Below are positions 1 to 24,552 of a stretch of DNA of 64,000 nt, piece by piece; the first letter of the stretch is position 1; every line of letters starts with the position of its first letter. The notes beneath the pieces are model-generated. The model was not told where the DNA came from and did no database searches. It saw nothing but the letters and a program-made list of their open reading frames with translations. This DNA comes from Lutraria lutraria. Its lineage: Eukaryota > Mollusca > Bivalvia > Venerida > Mactridae. The position numbers were made by a program, and so were the translations under genes. The stretch spans positions 1,877,053 to 1,941,052 of the forward strand of contig OZ026835.1 in NCBI GenBank assembly GCA_964023205.1, read 5' to 3'.

Positions 1-1868
1 CTGAATATAGTTAAACTGTATAAAAGCGATATGCTTTCTCTCAAAGTGTTGGTCTTCGTTTACACGTGTGTCTGTACTGGCCGGTATCCATGCAGTGCTG
101 GGACTTCGTATGTGTCCAGTGAAAGCCCTTAGGAATTAGGAATTTCGTGAATTAATAAGCACTCTATTGCGTACATACTATTACTACAAATACGTAATAT
201 CTGGGATCAATAAGTACAAAAATAAAGAACAAAGCCTTTGGCACACTCTTACGTGTGCACCGGTTCATTACACTTATGTGTGAGAGAAAACGAACGACAA
301 CTCTGCTATTGACAAGAAACGGGAACCAGTTTAGCAAAGAACGTGTTTGTGAAAGTGATACAGTAAGTGTTTTTATCAAGTACGATTTCAAGCTTCAGTA
401 TATATTTTATAATGACTTAATAATTTATAAATTCAACATTATTTCAATATACTATATAATTATCAATGCTTGCTATGGCATATTGCCAGAAGTCTTTGTT
501 ATCATACATATTCGCGACAAAAACATAAATCAGTACCTCAACATGTGTCTGATGAAAAATGTCACATTCAAGTCGAATGGTGTTTCTATGTATTCTAGCG
601 CTCTAAAAAAGGAAGACACAAATATATGTTCGTGGGATTATTGTTCATGATGAATTCACCTTTTCTGCCTTTCAAAATGCTTTGGCGTAAAAAGATATTG
701 GTTGTTGGAAACGTGTTTTCTTCATACCAAATGACTCACTTTGTTCACATATATTATAGTTATCATGCCTAACGGGTTTTTCTGCAAAGAAATATGCAGT
801 TCTTTGTTTGAATTACATGGGATGGGTTCAAATTAGTTCAGCTAATTAGACTGTTTGTGACGACGAGATACTTTTTCGACGGCCCCGTCCGACACAGTTT
901 AACAAAGATCTCCATATTTGTGTGTGGAAAATCCCAATTAAAATCCGTTGGGCACAATGACTACAATATCTGTTACCAAACTCAACTGTTCGGTAGGCAG
1001 AAAACACATATCTATACTCATATGAGTATAAATTATTCCAACATACCAATTCGGAAAGGTGCATTAATGTTTTGTTTCTTCCCACTATTTCCTACTGAAA
1101 ACGAAACCGGTGTAATGGCGGTTAAATACCGTTGTCATGGTAAAAATAGCCTATTTTTGAAAATTTGCTTTGCAAATAATTTATGGATGGGATTAAATAT
1201 GCTGGCATGTTAACGAAACATTTGCAAGTTAAACTTAAGTCAACTTTCGTTCCTAGGTACCCCATTATAAAGATAAATTCTGAATTGAACTGTCTGACGG
1301 TAGTTGTACATGTATACAGCTTGGATTTGGATGTGACTAAAGTCTGTCGATACCGTTTATTACACACAACGTAAAATATTAAGTTTCAAATTTGACATTT
1401 AACACAGATTTTTTAAAGCACATTCACACAGATTATTGTTATTTCTATCGAATCAAGTAAGTTTGACAAGTTATTGAAGAATTTTGACGCAATTTTAATT
1501 TCCACACATAAATATGCAGATGTTTGTAAGGCTGAGAGGATGGCCCTTCCAAATTCGTTCATGAAAATCAGCCAACCGAAAAGCCGAATTAGTAAGGCTA
1601 GGGTCAAATAAAAAACGTGTCTCACCGTCACAGTCTGATAATTCTAATTAGTTGGACTAGGTAGCGTCTTGAATGTTGCTTAACATTGTTTATGCTGTTA
1701 GTAAACATGTTATTATTTGAAAACGAACAGGACTGAATTTTGTCAACAAAAGTCAGCAAACAATATCCCTGAAGTTTGAGGAACAGCATGTTTGCCAGCT
1801 AAATTTTACTTGTGCTATTGTGAATGCTGCTATTGTGTGTAATACTGAACTGGAATTTGACATTTCAG
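1..1868. other. Upstream region of CTP synthase, no supported gene
   Basis: No convincing coding region is visible. The short open frames here overlap on both strands and resemble no family I know. The splice acceptor ending at 1868, 43 bases before the CTP synthase ATG, implies an upstream non-coding 5' exon and a 5' UTR intron within or before this stretch, but I cannot place that exon with confidence. A perfect 18-bp palindrome lies at 1013-1030. The stretch near 312-333 shares an ACGGGAACCAGTTTAG core with the hairpin element at 54.7 kb, so part of it may be repeat-derived. Confidence 0.5.
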
Positions 1869-1911
1869 AAACTATTAAGGCACACTGGCTGGATTATTGA
1901 GACAGGCGGCG

Positions 1912-14227
<12,316 letters not shown>

Positions 14228-14520
14228 TGACGGATGTGTTGTAGACGTGTCTGTTAATCTTGTTACCATCATGATTTGAATTGTTGTGATATGATGAGAT
14301 TAGTGGAACGGGCATTGTAGATGGAGAATTTTGCAGTTTACTATGATTTTTATGTAGGTTAATTTTGTTACTGTATACAGTTTTGATATTTTTTCATGTC
14401 AGTTTTCTTTTGTACGACTATTCTCCTTCGGTGAGTGTGCTTAAGTCACTCAAACACTTAGTGTTTAAGTAATGTTTAAGTTGAAATCATGTTTTCATCT
14501 GTTTGTCATTGAAGAGAATT
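14228..14520. other. CTP synthase 3' UTR region
   Basis: Follows the TGA directly and must contain at least the start of the 3' UTR. I see no canonical AATAAA within these bases, so the polyadenylation site cannot be placed. The SINE-like repeat starting at 14525 limits how much of this stretch is unique. Confidence 0.4.
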
Positions 14521-14524
14521 TAAA

Positions 14525-14785
14525 CCGGTGATGGCTATGGACCAGTGATTAGTGTGCTAGACTTGTAACCCAGCAACCTGGGTTACAATCACAGGCATGG
14601 CAGGTCATTCCTTTTTATAAAACACTGACCACAATGTCAGTTTGCTGGCTCTCTGAAGAAGGGTTAGTTAGTACTGGTTAGAATACAGTCCAGGAAAACT
14701 GGTTAAGTAAACTGGAACTTGCTGCCGTATATAATTGAAATATTGTTGATAAAAACGGCATTAAATCCACTAAAATGAAATAGAC
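14525..14785 (+). repeat. tRNA-headed SINE family S2, copy 1
   Basis: The head ATGGACCAGTGATTAGTGTG has a good polymerase III A box and is followed by a tRNA-like arm (AACCCAGCAACCTGGGTTACAATC). The body ends CTGCCGTATATAATTGAAAT...AACGGCATTAAATCCACTAAA. Related copies lie at 18400-18640 and, as a 3' part only, at 57425-57530. Confidence 0.6.
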
Positions 14786-15046
14786 TGGTGACACAATTAA
14801 AGCACCAAACTGAATCTCAAAATGCTATAATGCTTGAAAACGGTAATAACACATGACCTCATTTAAATAACTCTGGAATTCCAAGTTGATCATCACTAAT
14901 TACATTAAGTGCCATTTTACTGTCTTTTCATGCTGCATGATTTTGACAGTACAGACAATGTGTGAAAGTTAAGTGGGAAAAATGGATTTTCTCGATGAAT
15001 TGCTTGTTTATTCTATGTGTAAATTCTGTGTACAAAGGTCTTGATC

Positions 15047-15228
15047 TACAGTCAAACCTGTGTTTAACGGCCACCTCCAAATGAAGGCCCACCTGATAGT
15101 AAAGGACATTCTTCTAAAACAGTCACTGATTATTTATTACAAAATTACCTACAAATAAGGACCACCTGTCAGTTAAGGCAACATTTAGTCTTTCTCAAGG
15201 GTGACCTTTGTTCACAGGTTTGACTGTA
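15047..15228. mobile_element. 182-bp mariner/pogo-type miniature element
   Basis: Perfect terminal inverted repeats TACAGTCAAACCTGTG / CACAGGTTTGACTGTA include the TA dinucleotides at both ends, as expected for a Tc1/mariner-superfamily target duplication. There is no coding capacity. A diverged copy is at 16284-16434. Confidence 0.75.
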
Positions 15229-15551
15229 CTCAAATTTTTATAAGGTCGGAATAACTTGAACAAAAGAAGTTGGAATTTTTTTTATGTATTGTTCCAACTT
15301 TCTATTTTCATAAAAATCAAACTAATTTGAAGAAAAATTTTCTTTATTTTATCTCTGTATATAAATAGATATGTCATTGTAGAAATACAGTTATATTGTG
15401 TGATCCCTGGACCAATGTTGTATGACCATTGTACTGGTCTGTGTTTATTGACGCAAATGTTTATATAGCCATGTTAATGTATATGTGTGTTATGTAAGTG
15501 CATATATTGATGCTAGTCTGTTTGAAAAAAGTGCTATAATATGTATATAAC

Positions 15552-16270
15552 TTAAAGACGTTTTCGGTAGTTCGCTACATTTTTCACATAGACATATAGG
15601 AAAAATTAAAACTGATCAATGAATTTTTTTTAAACTTTGCATATTCGTAGCATATGATAACAGAAACATTTTAAGCGAAAAAAATTTGGGGGTCACTGAT
15701 CTCGTTTTTGAGTTATCTGCCCTTGAATTTGAATTTTTGCTTATTTTAGGTCATTTCAAGGGCAGATAACTCATACATAAATCTCAAATACCATGGTTTT
15801 ACTTTTGGTTAATGTTTTTCATTTTATTCTTGGTCTAAAAAACAAAATTTCATGCAATTCCATTAAACATTTATATTGTCTTTTCTCAGTTGAAGTTAAG
15901 TCTGAAAATTCTTCAAAATTAGGCCATTTTTAAAGAAAATTTGCATTGGTTTAGGTAAAGAAAGAAAAAATTAAACAAACATTCCTTAATAATTCATGAA
16001 ATATTTCACGATGACATGAAAAGAAGTCGGCTACATAAAAATGAAAACAGATAAGGCCTTGCTTTCCATTATGGTGAATTATCTGCCATTGAAATGACCT
16101 AAAATAAGCAAAAAATCCAAATCAAGGGCAGAAAATTTTTTTTTCGCTTAAAATGTTTCTGTTATCATATGCTACGATTATGCAAAGTTCAAAAAAAATT
16201 CATCGTTCAGTTTTAATTTTTCCTGTATGTCAATGTGAAAAATGTAGCGAACTACCGAAAACGTCTTTAA
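15552..16270. mobile_element. 719-bp foldback element flanked by TTAA
   Basis: Arms of about 200 bp (15556-15775 and 16075-16266) are near-perfect inverted repeats. They begin AGACGTTTTCGGTAGTTCGC and continue through CATATGATAACAGAAACATTTTAAGCG and the ATTTTAGGTCATTTCAA block. TTAA is present at both outer ends (15552-15555 and 16267-16270), the target used by piggyBac-like and Kolobok elements. The tips lack the CCC typical of piggyBac, so the superfamily is open; a TA target is an alternative reading. Open frames within it are by-products of the hairpin. Confidence 0.7.
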
Positions 16271-16283
16271 TACACGAACAAAA

Positions 16284-16434
16284 TTCTGTGTTAGAGGTCG
16301 CCTCCAAATAAAGGCCACCCTGTGAATACTGTCCCTTTTTTCAAAACTGTCATTGATTATTATAAGGGTCATCTGTCAATAACGGTCAAATTTTGTCTTT
16401 CCCAAGGGTGGCCTTTATTCACAGGTCTAACTGT
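16284..16434. mobile_element. Diverged copy of the 182-bp miniature element
   Basis: Interior phrases match the copy at 15047 (CTCCAAATAAAGGCC, TCATTGATTATT, CCCAAGGGTGGCCTTTATTCA), as does the right end ACAGGTCTAACTGT. The left terminal repeat is eroded. The TTAA-flanked element lies between the two copies. Confidence 0.6.
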
Positions 16435-16560
16435 TCCATTCAAAGTCTGATAAGGATCACTTTATCTTTTTGCACTGGCATATGGTGTTTGAATGACCAA
16501 ATTTTTGTCATATAGAAAGAACAGTAGTATTAAAAATATAAATTAATTACTACAAGCGAC

Positions 16561-16740
16561 TACAGTGCAACTTCTCCAAAGCAACACACTTTGGGAGAAA
16601 CAAAAATATGTTGTTGTTGAGAGGTTGTTGGTCTGGAGAGATTAAATTCATAGTGAAATTGTGCAGAGGGAAAAAATCATGCTGTTGTGGCTGGGAGGTT
16701 GTTGCTCAAGAGAGGGACACTCTGGAGAGGTTGTACAGTA
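16561..16740. mobile_element. 180-bp TIR element, copy C
   Basis: Begins TACAGTGCAACTTCTCC, and its right end GGAGAGGTTGTACAGTA is the imperfect inverted repeat. The interior matches copies at 7512 and 10850. Confidence 0.65.
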
Positions 16741-16945
16741 CTGTAATCCTTATCAAATTTTGAGTTTAATTATTATGTTACAGTGTCAACGGTTGTTTAA
16801 TTTTAGATTGTGTCTTTGTATTATCATGCTATATCTGTCATATGTTGAATATTAAATATACGTTTTCTGTTGATAATTTGATTAAATACTCCACATACAG
16901 AATCAGCCAGGGTTAGCTGTAAGCTATAGTAAAGATCTGTTTGGA

Positions 16946-17170
16946 CCCGCCTCTGTGGTCGAGTGGTAAAGGTCTATGACTTCAAATCACCCTAACCTCT
17001 CAAAGTACTGTAACTCATTTTACCGACCATGTCTCTTCATGTGAGAGCGTAGGCAGTTGCTTACAGAGGATTGGAGTCTAGTACTAGTTCTTCCCAGGGA
17101 CCATAATAAGGTGAACTGTCCGCCTCATATGACTCTGGCTGTTGAAAAGGGGTGTAAAACTCAAATAAAC
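16946..17170 (+). repeat. tRNA-headed SINE family S1, copy 1
   Basis: The head GCCTCTGTGGTCGAGTGGTAAAGG resembles the 5' half of a tRNA with a long variable arm (tRNA-Ser-like A box). The body passes GTGAGAGCGTAGGCAGTTGC and ends CTGGCTGTTGAAAAGGGG...ACTCAAATAAACTAACA. Other heads of this family are at 26850, 30556, 39808 and 42635. Confidence 0.6.
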
Positions 17171-17174
17171 TAAC

Positions 17175-18399
17175 AAAGATAGGTTATTTGAGAGGTTGAA
17201 CGTATGACAACTGGCCCCGAGGTTATAAAACCCAAGGTCGGTCTCCCAAGTTATAATTTCTAACCTTGTCTTATAATGTTTCAATGTAAATTTTGATCTG
17301 ATAATAATGATACTATTGTCATAAGTCTGTAGTCTGACAGCATTATCAACCTAAACATGTATTTAAAAATTAATCAGCTCCATCTTTTTAAATGTAATAC
17401 TTAGAGAATGGACTGTTCTCAAGTTTTATAACCACAGACTCTGGTCCAGAATTTGTAAAACTTGAGATTGGTCTAGTGAGTTGTCATGTTCTGAAGTTTT
17501 ATATTTGATTTGTGAAAACATCAAATACTAGTCTTAGTGAAGTGTTTCTGTACTACCTAAATCAGTATAATTGATAATTATGCAACATCATATTGATCTT
17601 ATATACTTAAGAACGACTTTGATTCTTTGAAAGGTCCATAATCCAAGTATAAATGATATTGTGTGAATTATTGACTAGAAATTTTATTAAAAGATGATTA
17701 ATGAGTTTGATATTTTATTGTAATTCCGATATCACATTGGGTGGCAATTTATCTGGATTTATCAGTTCTGAAAGAGCAATGATTTCTGAGCAAAATAAAA
17801 GTTATTTGATGAAAATATCTCAAGAAATGGCAAAACTATGGTCAATTCAGCTCTGAAGGATTTTCTTTAATACAAAATGAGTTAAATAAAGAAACAATGT
17901 GGTTGAAGGCCTCTTGTTTGGCAAAAATGGTCGGCCGCATGTGATTTTCAAGATTTTAAATTTGGCTCCATTGACACCCCTGTATCATGCACTGATTTTT
18001 ATATACTTTTTGGGAACTTAAACTTTTTATATTAATGTTTGTGTGCTATGTGTATTTAATACTTCATTCTGTTGTGTTCGTAGAAATGTATGATATATAT
18101 GTTGGGCATTATAAATTGTGTGTTAGTCTATTGGTATTTTGCCCTGAGCATAATGTACAAAATGAGAGCTAGTTAGGTCACCTTGTGTATTGTCCATTTG
18201 AAAATTTTAAGTGACAATGTTTGCTCAAATATGCGATAATTATCCTGAGTATTAATGTCCTTTGAAGCACCATGTTTATTGAGCAAACCAATGAATGAAA
18301 ACTCTTATTTGTCTTCAAATTAATAAAAAAATAATTGGGTCATTAGGTCAAATATTGAGGAAAACATTTTCAACATTAGAGAAAATATCTAATTCATGT
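17175..18399. other. Intergenic, no gene seen
   Basis: AT-rich non-coding sequence. A loose inverted similarity exists between 17215-17270 and 17410-17500 (phrases about AAGTTTTATAACC / GGTTATAAAACCC). No protein-coding, RNA or clear mobile feature. Confidence 0.5.
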
Positions 18400-18640
18400 G
18401 TCGGCCATGGTCCAGTGGTTAGTGCACTGGATTTGTAATCCAACAATCTGGGTTTTACAAAAATGTCCATTTTCCACCATATGTGGAGAATGTAGCGGCT
18501 CCTAGGGTAAATTAGTGCTGTTTTGAATACAGTCAAGGTAAACTTGTCTGGTGAATCAACTGCCGTATTTATATGTAGCTGAAAAATTATTGAAAAACGG
18601 CATGAAGTCATGTACCTGATCACCAATAAAAATAACTTGA
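18400..18640 (+). repeat. tRNA-headed SINE family S2, copy 2
   Basis: GGCCATGGTCCAGTGGTTAG is a well-preserved polymerase III A box. It is followed by TGGATTTGTAATCCAACAATCTGGGTT and a body ending CTGCCGTATTTATATGTAGCTG...AACGGCATGAAGTCATG. Same family as 14525. Confidence 0.6.
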
Positions 18641-19203
18641 TCTGAATTATTTGTTTTAATAAAACCAAGATGAAAACTTGGTTATTAAACTGGTCTACAA
18701 GGGTAATAAGTCAAAGAGCAATGTATTCTGTTCACCATATTTTCTATCTGATTGTATATGAGATTGTATTATACTGGTTAGTATCATCAAGATCTATCTT
18801 TTACCAAGTTTATCTAGTGTCAAAAAGTGTAATTGCAAGAACACATGTCCACACTTCTTCTTTTGCTAAAACCTTATTCACAATCTTATTGTCTTCATGT
18901 CCTTTAGATTTGTTAAAGTTAGTGGGTCACTCTGGCCATTTTGTTTTGTTATGAAATTAAGTACTTTCAAGATATCTATATGAAATAAATATACTGTCAT
19001 ATCTACCCATCTTACTTATGATTACTGTCTATAAAATCAAGTCTCAATAAATGAGTCATGATTCCATGGATAATTACACTAATTGAAAGAGTTATCAATA
19101 GACAAGCTTTTGTTGTAAGCCTATGTTGCATGCTAACGTCAGTACTGCTTATAACTCTGCTGTAGCATCAGTTACTTCTGGATGGATTTATGCTCATTTT
19201 TAT
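18641..19203. other. Intergenic, no gene seen
   Basis: A 94-codon open frame at 18670-18954 has no recognisable family features and an AT-driven composition, so I do not call it. Nothing else stands out before the minisatellite. Confidence 0.45.
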
Positions 19204-20965
19204 TCAGTAAACAAACCCATGCATATACACTCGTGGATTATTGGCCAACAGTAAACAAAGAAGACTAGCATATAAAGTTTATAAACACGTACATTATTGG
19301 CCACCAGTAAACAAAGACTAGCATTATAAACATGTACATATTGGTCACCAATAAACAAAGACTTGCATATAAACACATTACTGGTCACCAGTAAACAAAG
19401 GCTAGCATATAAACATGTACATATTGGCCACCAGTAAACAAAGACTTGCATATAAACACTTAATTATTGGTCACCAGTAAACAAAGACTAGCATATAAAC
19501 ACTTAATTTTTGGCCACCAGTAAACAAAGACTAAGATATAAACACTTAATTTTTGGCCACCAGTAAACAAAGACTAGCATATAAACACATTACTGGCCAC
19601 CAGTAAACAAAGACTAGCATATAAACACTTAATTTTTGGCCACCAGTAAACAAAGACTAAGATATAAACACTTAATTTTTGGCCACCAGTAAACAAAGAC
19701 TAGCATATAAACACATTACTGGCCACCAGTAAACAAAGACTAGCATATAAACACTTAATTTTTGGCCACCAGTAAACAAAGACTAGCATATAAACACATT
19801 ACTGGCCACCAGTAAACAAAGACTAGCATATAAACATATTACTGGCCACCAGTAAACAAAGACTTGCATATAAACACTTAATTTTTGGCCACCAGTAAAC
19901 AAAGACTAGCATATAAAGACTTAATTTTTGGCCACCAGTAAACAAACACTAAGATATAAACACTTAATTTTTGGCCACCAGTAAACAAAGACTAGCATAT
20001 AAACACATTACTGGCCACCAGTAAACAAAGACTAGCATATAAACACATTACTGGCCACCAGTAAACAAAGACTAGCATATAAACACATTACTGGCCACCA
20101 GTAAACAAAGACTAGCATATAAAGACTTAATTTTTGGCCACCAGTAAACAAAGACTTGCATATAAACACTTAATTTTTGGCCACCAGTAAACAAAGACTA
20201 GCATATAAACACATTACTGGCCACCAGTAAACAAAGACTAGCATATAAACACATTACTGGCCACCAGTAAACAAAGACTAGCATATAAAGACTTAATTTT
20301 TGGCCACCAGTAAACAAAGACTTGCATATAAATACTTGATTTTTGGCCACCAGTAAACAAAGACTAGCATATAAAGACTTAATTTTTGGCCACCAGTAAA
20401 CAAAGACTTGCATATAAACACTAAATTTTTGGCCACTAGTAAACAAAAACTAGCATATAAACACTTAATTTTTGGCCACCAGTAAACAAAGACTAGCATA
20501 TAAACACTTAATTTTTGGCCACCAGTAAACAAAGACTAGCATATAAACACTTAAGTTTTGGCCACCAGTAAACAAAGACTAAGATATAAACACTTAATTT
20601 TTGGCCACCAGTAAACAAAGACTAGCATATAAACACATTACTGGCCACCAGTAAACAAAGACTAGCATATAAAGACTTAATTTTTGGCCCCCAGTAAACA
20701 AAGACTAGCATATAAACACATTACTGGCCACCAGTAAACAAAGACTAGCATATAAACACATTACTGGCCACCAGTAAACAAAGACTAGCATATAAAGACT
20801 TAATTTTTGGCCACCAGTAAACAAAGACTAGCATATAAACACTTAATTTTTGGCCACCAGTAAACAAAGACTAGCATATAAACATGTACATATTGGCCAC
20901 CAGTAAACAACGACTTGCATATAAACACTTAATTATTGGCCACCAGTAAACAAAGACTAGCATTT
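19204..20965. repeat. Minisatellite of 40- and 43-bp units, ~1.75 kb
   Basis: More than forty tandem copies share the core GGCCACCAGTAAACAAAGAC and then TAGCATATAAACAC. Two main unit types differ in the tail: 40 bp ending ATTACT and 43 bp ending TTAATTTTT. They occur in runs, giving higher-order structure. Minor variants replace TAGCATA with TTGCATA or TAAGATA, or AAACAC with AAAGAC. The first and last few units (19204-19500, 20870-20965) are the most diverged. Open frames reading through the array on the minus strand are a consequence of the period. Confidence 0.95.
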
Positions 20966-22617
20966 ACATACATTAGTCATAAACAAGTTTATGATTAATG
21001 CCGTGCAGTTTTTCTCCGCCCACTTTTTTGTGTGAGTACAATATCAACATGTATACGTGTTAAGGCGGCAGAAAGACCTTTCAATCTGAACTATAGATGG
21101 GTGAACCACGAATATCAAAACGAGGATTTTGATCACAATACACAAGTACTGGTTTCCAAGGGAGTCAATTAGACAGCGATTCCAAGAAATGCATTGCTTA
21201 CACCCAAGATCAAATAAATGAGTTTAATGATAAAACTTAGGTCTTATGTTTATTAACAACCGGATTTATAAATCCAACTTCGTAGTATTGAAAAAATAAT
21301 AATTTTCAAACAGTTATCACATTCAGTACTGTTAATATCAAGTATATTGGTTTTACTGTCTTCTTGAACTTTTTTTGACAACATCTCCTTCTTACTTATA
21401 CGCAGTTGGCCAGTTTCAACGAAACTTTAAAGGGATGTTCCTTGCATGAAGCTCTACCAAATGTGTTAAAAAAATATTTTTTTATTAAAAACTGGTTGCC
21501 ATATAGGGAACAAAAAAAAGAGAAATGTAAGAGTTTTTTTTCTGGTGAGCGATATAGGGCCATCATGGCCCTCTTGTTTATATTTTAGACTTTTAAACAG
21601 GCTTATACTGGAAATAAATTAATTGGATAACTTAGTTGTTATAATTAATATTGTTCTCAGCTTGTCTTTATAAACATCTGAAAAATAATTTCAAGTAAAT
21701 ATTACCAACCATCGGGTGAGCTAACTTCAATTAACATACAGGGAAAACATGAGGTTGTAAAAAGAGTCACACATGTTATTACAAAAAAAATGAAATACTA
21801 AAGTGCATGTACTTATAAGGCCAATCTTTAATGATATATTTGTGTGTGGTAACAAGACCCTAACGTTCGACAGTGGGTAGGTAAGTAAGTAGACATTAAT
21901 TAAGGATTGTTTTTTATTTTTTGGGCGTTTATACAGTATAAACGCTCAGACAGGGTTTTAAAAATTCCATCAAGCGCGCTAGCGCTTCTCGGTAAATTTT
22001 CCAAACCCCGCCTGCATGAGCGTTTATACTTTATAAATGTCCGAAAATATTATTCAATCCTTATATTTACATTTTTTCCTTTGCTTTTCTTACATTAATC
22101 ATTTTTGGCCGTGTGAAAACGCTGATTTTCGTGTTATTAGTGAACAAAACGCGTGGAAAGTTTCAGTGTTGTTGCACGTGAAACGCGTTCTGGATAGATT
22201 GTTACTTAATTTAGAATCAGAATTGTCGTGTTAGATGTTCCGCCCTCGAAGGCGGTTTCGAAAGGCCGATCACGTACGAAAATGGATAAGATCAACTTTT
22301 TGATTACGAAATTTAACGATTCATGAATGGACGAAAACCCAGATAGATTGTGATATAAAAAAAACGTGAATTTTTCGTATGCAAATACAACCTTTCAAAC
22401 GCATATTATGATGTAGTCGGGATTAATTTCATGTGTCAAAGGATTTTTAAAGTCCATCATGCAGTTACTTTTTTATATTTTTCCAATGCTGAGTAATAAT
22501 GATACCTTTTTAGCCTCTTTGACGATGTCGCCATTTGGGATTTTGGGGTACTTGGGATTTTTGTAATTGATTCCGTCTTTCATAATCATCTCCCGCTTAA
22601 ATGCTTACAGCTTGTTT
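20966..22617. other. Intergenic; GC-rich hairpins near 21.9-22.3 kb
   Basis: No gene. At 21925-21945 the sequence GCGTTTATA-CAG-TATAAACGC is a perfect hairpin, followed at about 21972-21987 by AAGCGC-GCTA-GCGCTT and near 22010 by a further GCGTTTATACTTTATAAATG. CCGCC-CTCGAA-GGCGG lies near 22240. This looks like a degraded palindromic repeat in otherwise AT-rich sequence. Confidence 0.5.
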
Positions 22618-23589
22618 CAGCCACAGGTAACTGTATCATGAATAGATTATAAAAATATGGAAAAAAAATATATTTTTTTTTTTTATTAATATGTTAACAA
22701 GGTATATTTCAACAAAAATCCCAAGATTTTTAAAGCATCAAAAAAAAAAAAAAATTTGGCTAAAGATATTTCCAGTGATCGATTATATTCATAAAACATA
22801 TTGTTAAAACAACATTCATGCAAAATCCCAGAGAAATCCGTCGCCTAGTTCACGAGTTATGCCACAAAATGTAAATCCATGCTTCGGTACGATCACTGAG
22901 GTGATTTTGACATCCACTAAATTTACATAAAATAGACGATATTTAGTCTTAACCGTTGTGTACAAACATAATGAACAGCTACACTTAAAAAACACAACTG
23001 CTGGAACACATTTACCCCCATGACAATTTGTAAATTCGTTACATGTGAATGTTTAAGCAATAAACAAATTTTCGGCTTTAATTTTTATCCCCGATAGACT
23101 CCATTTTGGTTCATATGACGCGCGTGCTATCCAGTTTGTGACAACGATTTTCATTGGCCGATTTCAAAGGGGTTTTCCCAAGTAAAATGACGTATGTAGA
23201 AGCATTTGGTTCCCGGCCAATGAAAACGAACGTTACAAAATACGCTGGGATTTCTCTAGAGTCACCGACAGAATGAAGTTTTTACGTTGATATTAGATAA
23301 AATCGGAATTTAAACGTTGAATTACATGTTATGAAGGTAAAATAATGTAAATAAATAAAGCTTTCAATGCAGGAATATGTTTTTGTTCAATTACGGCCGT
23401 AAAAAGTATATTCATTTGCATGAATTCACCGGAATCCTTGATGAAATTGAAAAACAAAAGTCACCTCAGTGATCGTCCAGAGAATTTTTGTTGAATTATA
23501 CCTTGTTAACATATTAATAATTTTTTTTAAAATTTTTTTTTTCATATTTTTATAATCTATTCATGATACAGTTACCTGTGTCCGTAACG
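22618..23589. mobile_element. ~970-bp foldback element
   Basis: Outer arms (about 22622-22715 and 23498-23581) are inverted repeats starting CACAGGTAACTGTATCATG and running through AATATGTTAACAAGGTATA. Inner segments also pair: GATCACTGAGGTGA at 22890 with its complement near 23462, and TTTTCATTGGCCG near 23148 with its complement near 23215. The left arm has roughly 160 bp of extra sequence. GCTTGTTT (22610-22617) and GCTTGTTA (23590-23597) may be a 7/8 target duplication. The CACAGGTNNCTGTATCA tip is shared with the element at 24060, so the two are related. Confidence 0.65.
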
Positions 23590-24059
23590 GCTTGTTATCT
23601 ATAATGTAACACGCGTGAAAAAGGGCTCTACCGGTAAGTATCGACAGCACAACTTGATGTTTATACAGAGAAAAGTGCCTGAAAAGCGCGATTCCAGACC
23701 CTACTATTTGAGTGACCCTGTTCATACTTAAAGTCTGATTAGGCTTTTTTAGTATTCCTGTGTCAAGGAATAAATTCTCGTGTTTTAGTACGTTTTGCGA
23801 ATTTTTAATATGTAGAATCAGTTATTTCTTAGATAAACTTTAGTCCTATTGTAATTAGTATTCGATCTTCATTGAATTGTTTTTACAATTGAAGCCGAGT
23901 TGTAAACACAAGACATATAATTTTGTCAATGTATACACACGTAAAACGTGTTTTGGATTAATGTATTAAATTTAGACAGACAATTAAGTAGCACGGTAAG
24001 AATATAACTACGCACTGCAACAAGAAACGGGAACTATTTCAACAAGTGCATGGCGGATG

Positions 24060-24521
24060 CACAGGTGGCTGTATCAGTGTTCGGGCCATACACAAAAAAA
24101 TCCCGTCACTAAGCTTATATTACTATCAAGGTAAAAAGCCTACTATATGTCTATACGCCAAAAAATGTGGAACATCGCAACTCGTTGTTTCAGCATGAAA
24201 TACGTGCGCTGAAGGAAAATAGCTACACATGTATCAAGCGATCTGATTGGTCGGATATGTGTGTACAATAGACTGTTCATTTCATGCCGACCAATCAGAT
24301 CGCTTGATACATCACTCGCGCTTGACTCAAAATGGCTTGCAGCGAAGTTAAATAACGAAAGGAAACAATTTTACCGTTTCACAGTTATTAGATGTAATTG
24401 AATGCGATGTTCCACATTGTTTGGCATATAGACATATAGTAGGCTTTTTACCTTGATAGTATGTATAAGCTCAATGACGGGGGTTTTTTTTGTGAACCAA
24501 ACACTGATACAGCCACCTGTA
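24060..24521. mobile_element. 462-bp foldback element with 8-bp TSD
   Basis: The arms pair from the ends inward: ACAGGTGGCTGTATCAGTGTT at 24061 with its complement ending 24520, continuing through CAAGGTAAAAAGCCTACTATATG. A central pair follows at 24230-24256 and 24282-24310 (ATCAAGCGATCTGATTGGTC). It is flanked by the perfect 8-bp direct repeat GGCGGATG (24052-24059, 24522-24529). An 8-bp duplication with no coding capacity fits a hAT-type miniature element. Confidence 0.75.
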
Positions 24522-24552
24522 GGCGGATGTTGATAAAAATTCATGTAAGCCA

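Noticed and set aside
255..650. 131-codon open frame and a good GTAAGT donor near 363, as a possible first exon of CTP synthase
   Set aside because: No domain, AT-driven codons, and nothing ties the donor to the acceptor at 1868. Part of the sequence matches a hairpin repeat at 54.7 kb.
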